Shown here one piece after another: positions 63,893-64,000 of a DNA stretch of 64,000 bases. A program made the position numbers and the translations under genes. The notes under the pieces were generated by a model. That model was given only the letters and a program-made list of their open reading frames with translations, searched no databases and was not told the origin of the DNA. The stretch's first letter is position 1. Each line of letters starts with the position of its first letter. Origin of the DNA: Luidia sarsii (Eukaryota; Echinodermata; Asteroidea; Paxillosida; Luidiidae); contig OX465110.1 in the NCBI GenBank assembly GCA_949987565.1, positions 16,966,394 through 17,030,393 of the forward strand. The letters run 5' to 3'.

Positions 63893-64000
63893 GTAAGTGA
63901 TGCTCCCAGATTTGCATCACTCCTAGATTGGACTGCAGAGGTGAGAAGTAGTTGATGCCAGAGAGATAGTCGCCTAAAAAGTTGACGAGTCAATGGAAAA

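Overview
This is a 64 kb piece of an animal nuclear genome. It holds four recognisable multi-exon protein genes plus the last exon of a fifth. Every intron I could place has GT-AG ends, exon phases join without a break, and the proteins read like the vertebrate orthologues. High divergence in linkers, compact introns packed with minisatellites, tRNA-derived SINEs and short inverted-repeat transposons, and moderate overall GC suggest an invertebrate deuterostome (echinoderm or amphioxus). I cannot decide between these from sequence alone.

Layout. 1-1.65 kb: minisatellite interrupted by a TTAA-flanked element, then the terminal exon of a probable NRF-6-like acyltransferase (+). 1.7-5.06 kb: intergenic, with local duplications, a SINE fragment, a long palindromic MITE and a strong hairpin just before the next gene. 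5.06-23.94 kb: EXOC2/SEC5 (+), 27 coding exons, 951 aa. 23.95-27.04 kb: its probable 3'UTR and intergenic DNA. 27.04-31.55 kb: SDR39U1 (+), 6 exons, 295 aa. 31.6-35.28 kb: convergent spacer with probable 3'UTRs. 35.28-54.36 kb: AP-1 gamma-adaptin (-), 19 coding exons, 846 aa. 54.4-59.38 kb: divergent spacer with a probable AP1G 5'UTR exon and promoter. 59.38-64 kb: 5' part of an ELMO gene (+), 5 exons, running off the window.

The genes are not an operon-like unit. EXOC2 (exocyst tethering, Ral effector) and AP-1 gamma (clathrin adaptor at trans-Golgi and endosomes) both serve membrane traffic. ELMO is the DOCK partner that activates Rac downstream of RhoG. SDR39U1 is a Rossmann-fold epimerase-family protein.

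The most interesting content lies in the repeats. Two dispersed families (about 12 and 7 copies) carry a conserved pattern resembling the catalytic core of small type I hammerhead ribozymes, of the kind carried by Penelope-like elements and retrozymes. Two copies of one family are flanked by perfect 13-bp direct repeats. Other well-delimited elements are a TTAA-flanked element, palindromic MITEs with a 9-bp target duplication, two inverted copies of a CAGGCATG-ended element with 6-bp duplications, a Tigger-like MITE, and LINE C-terminal fragments.
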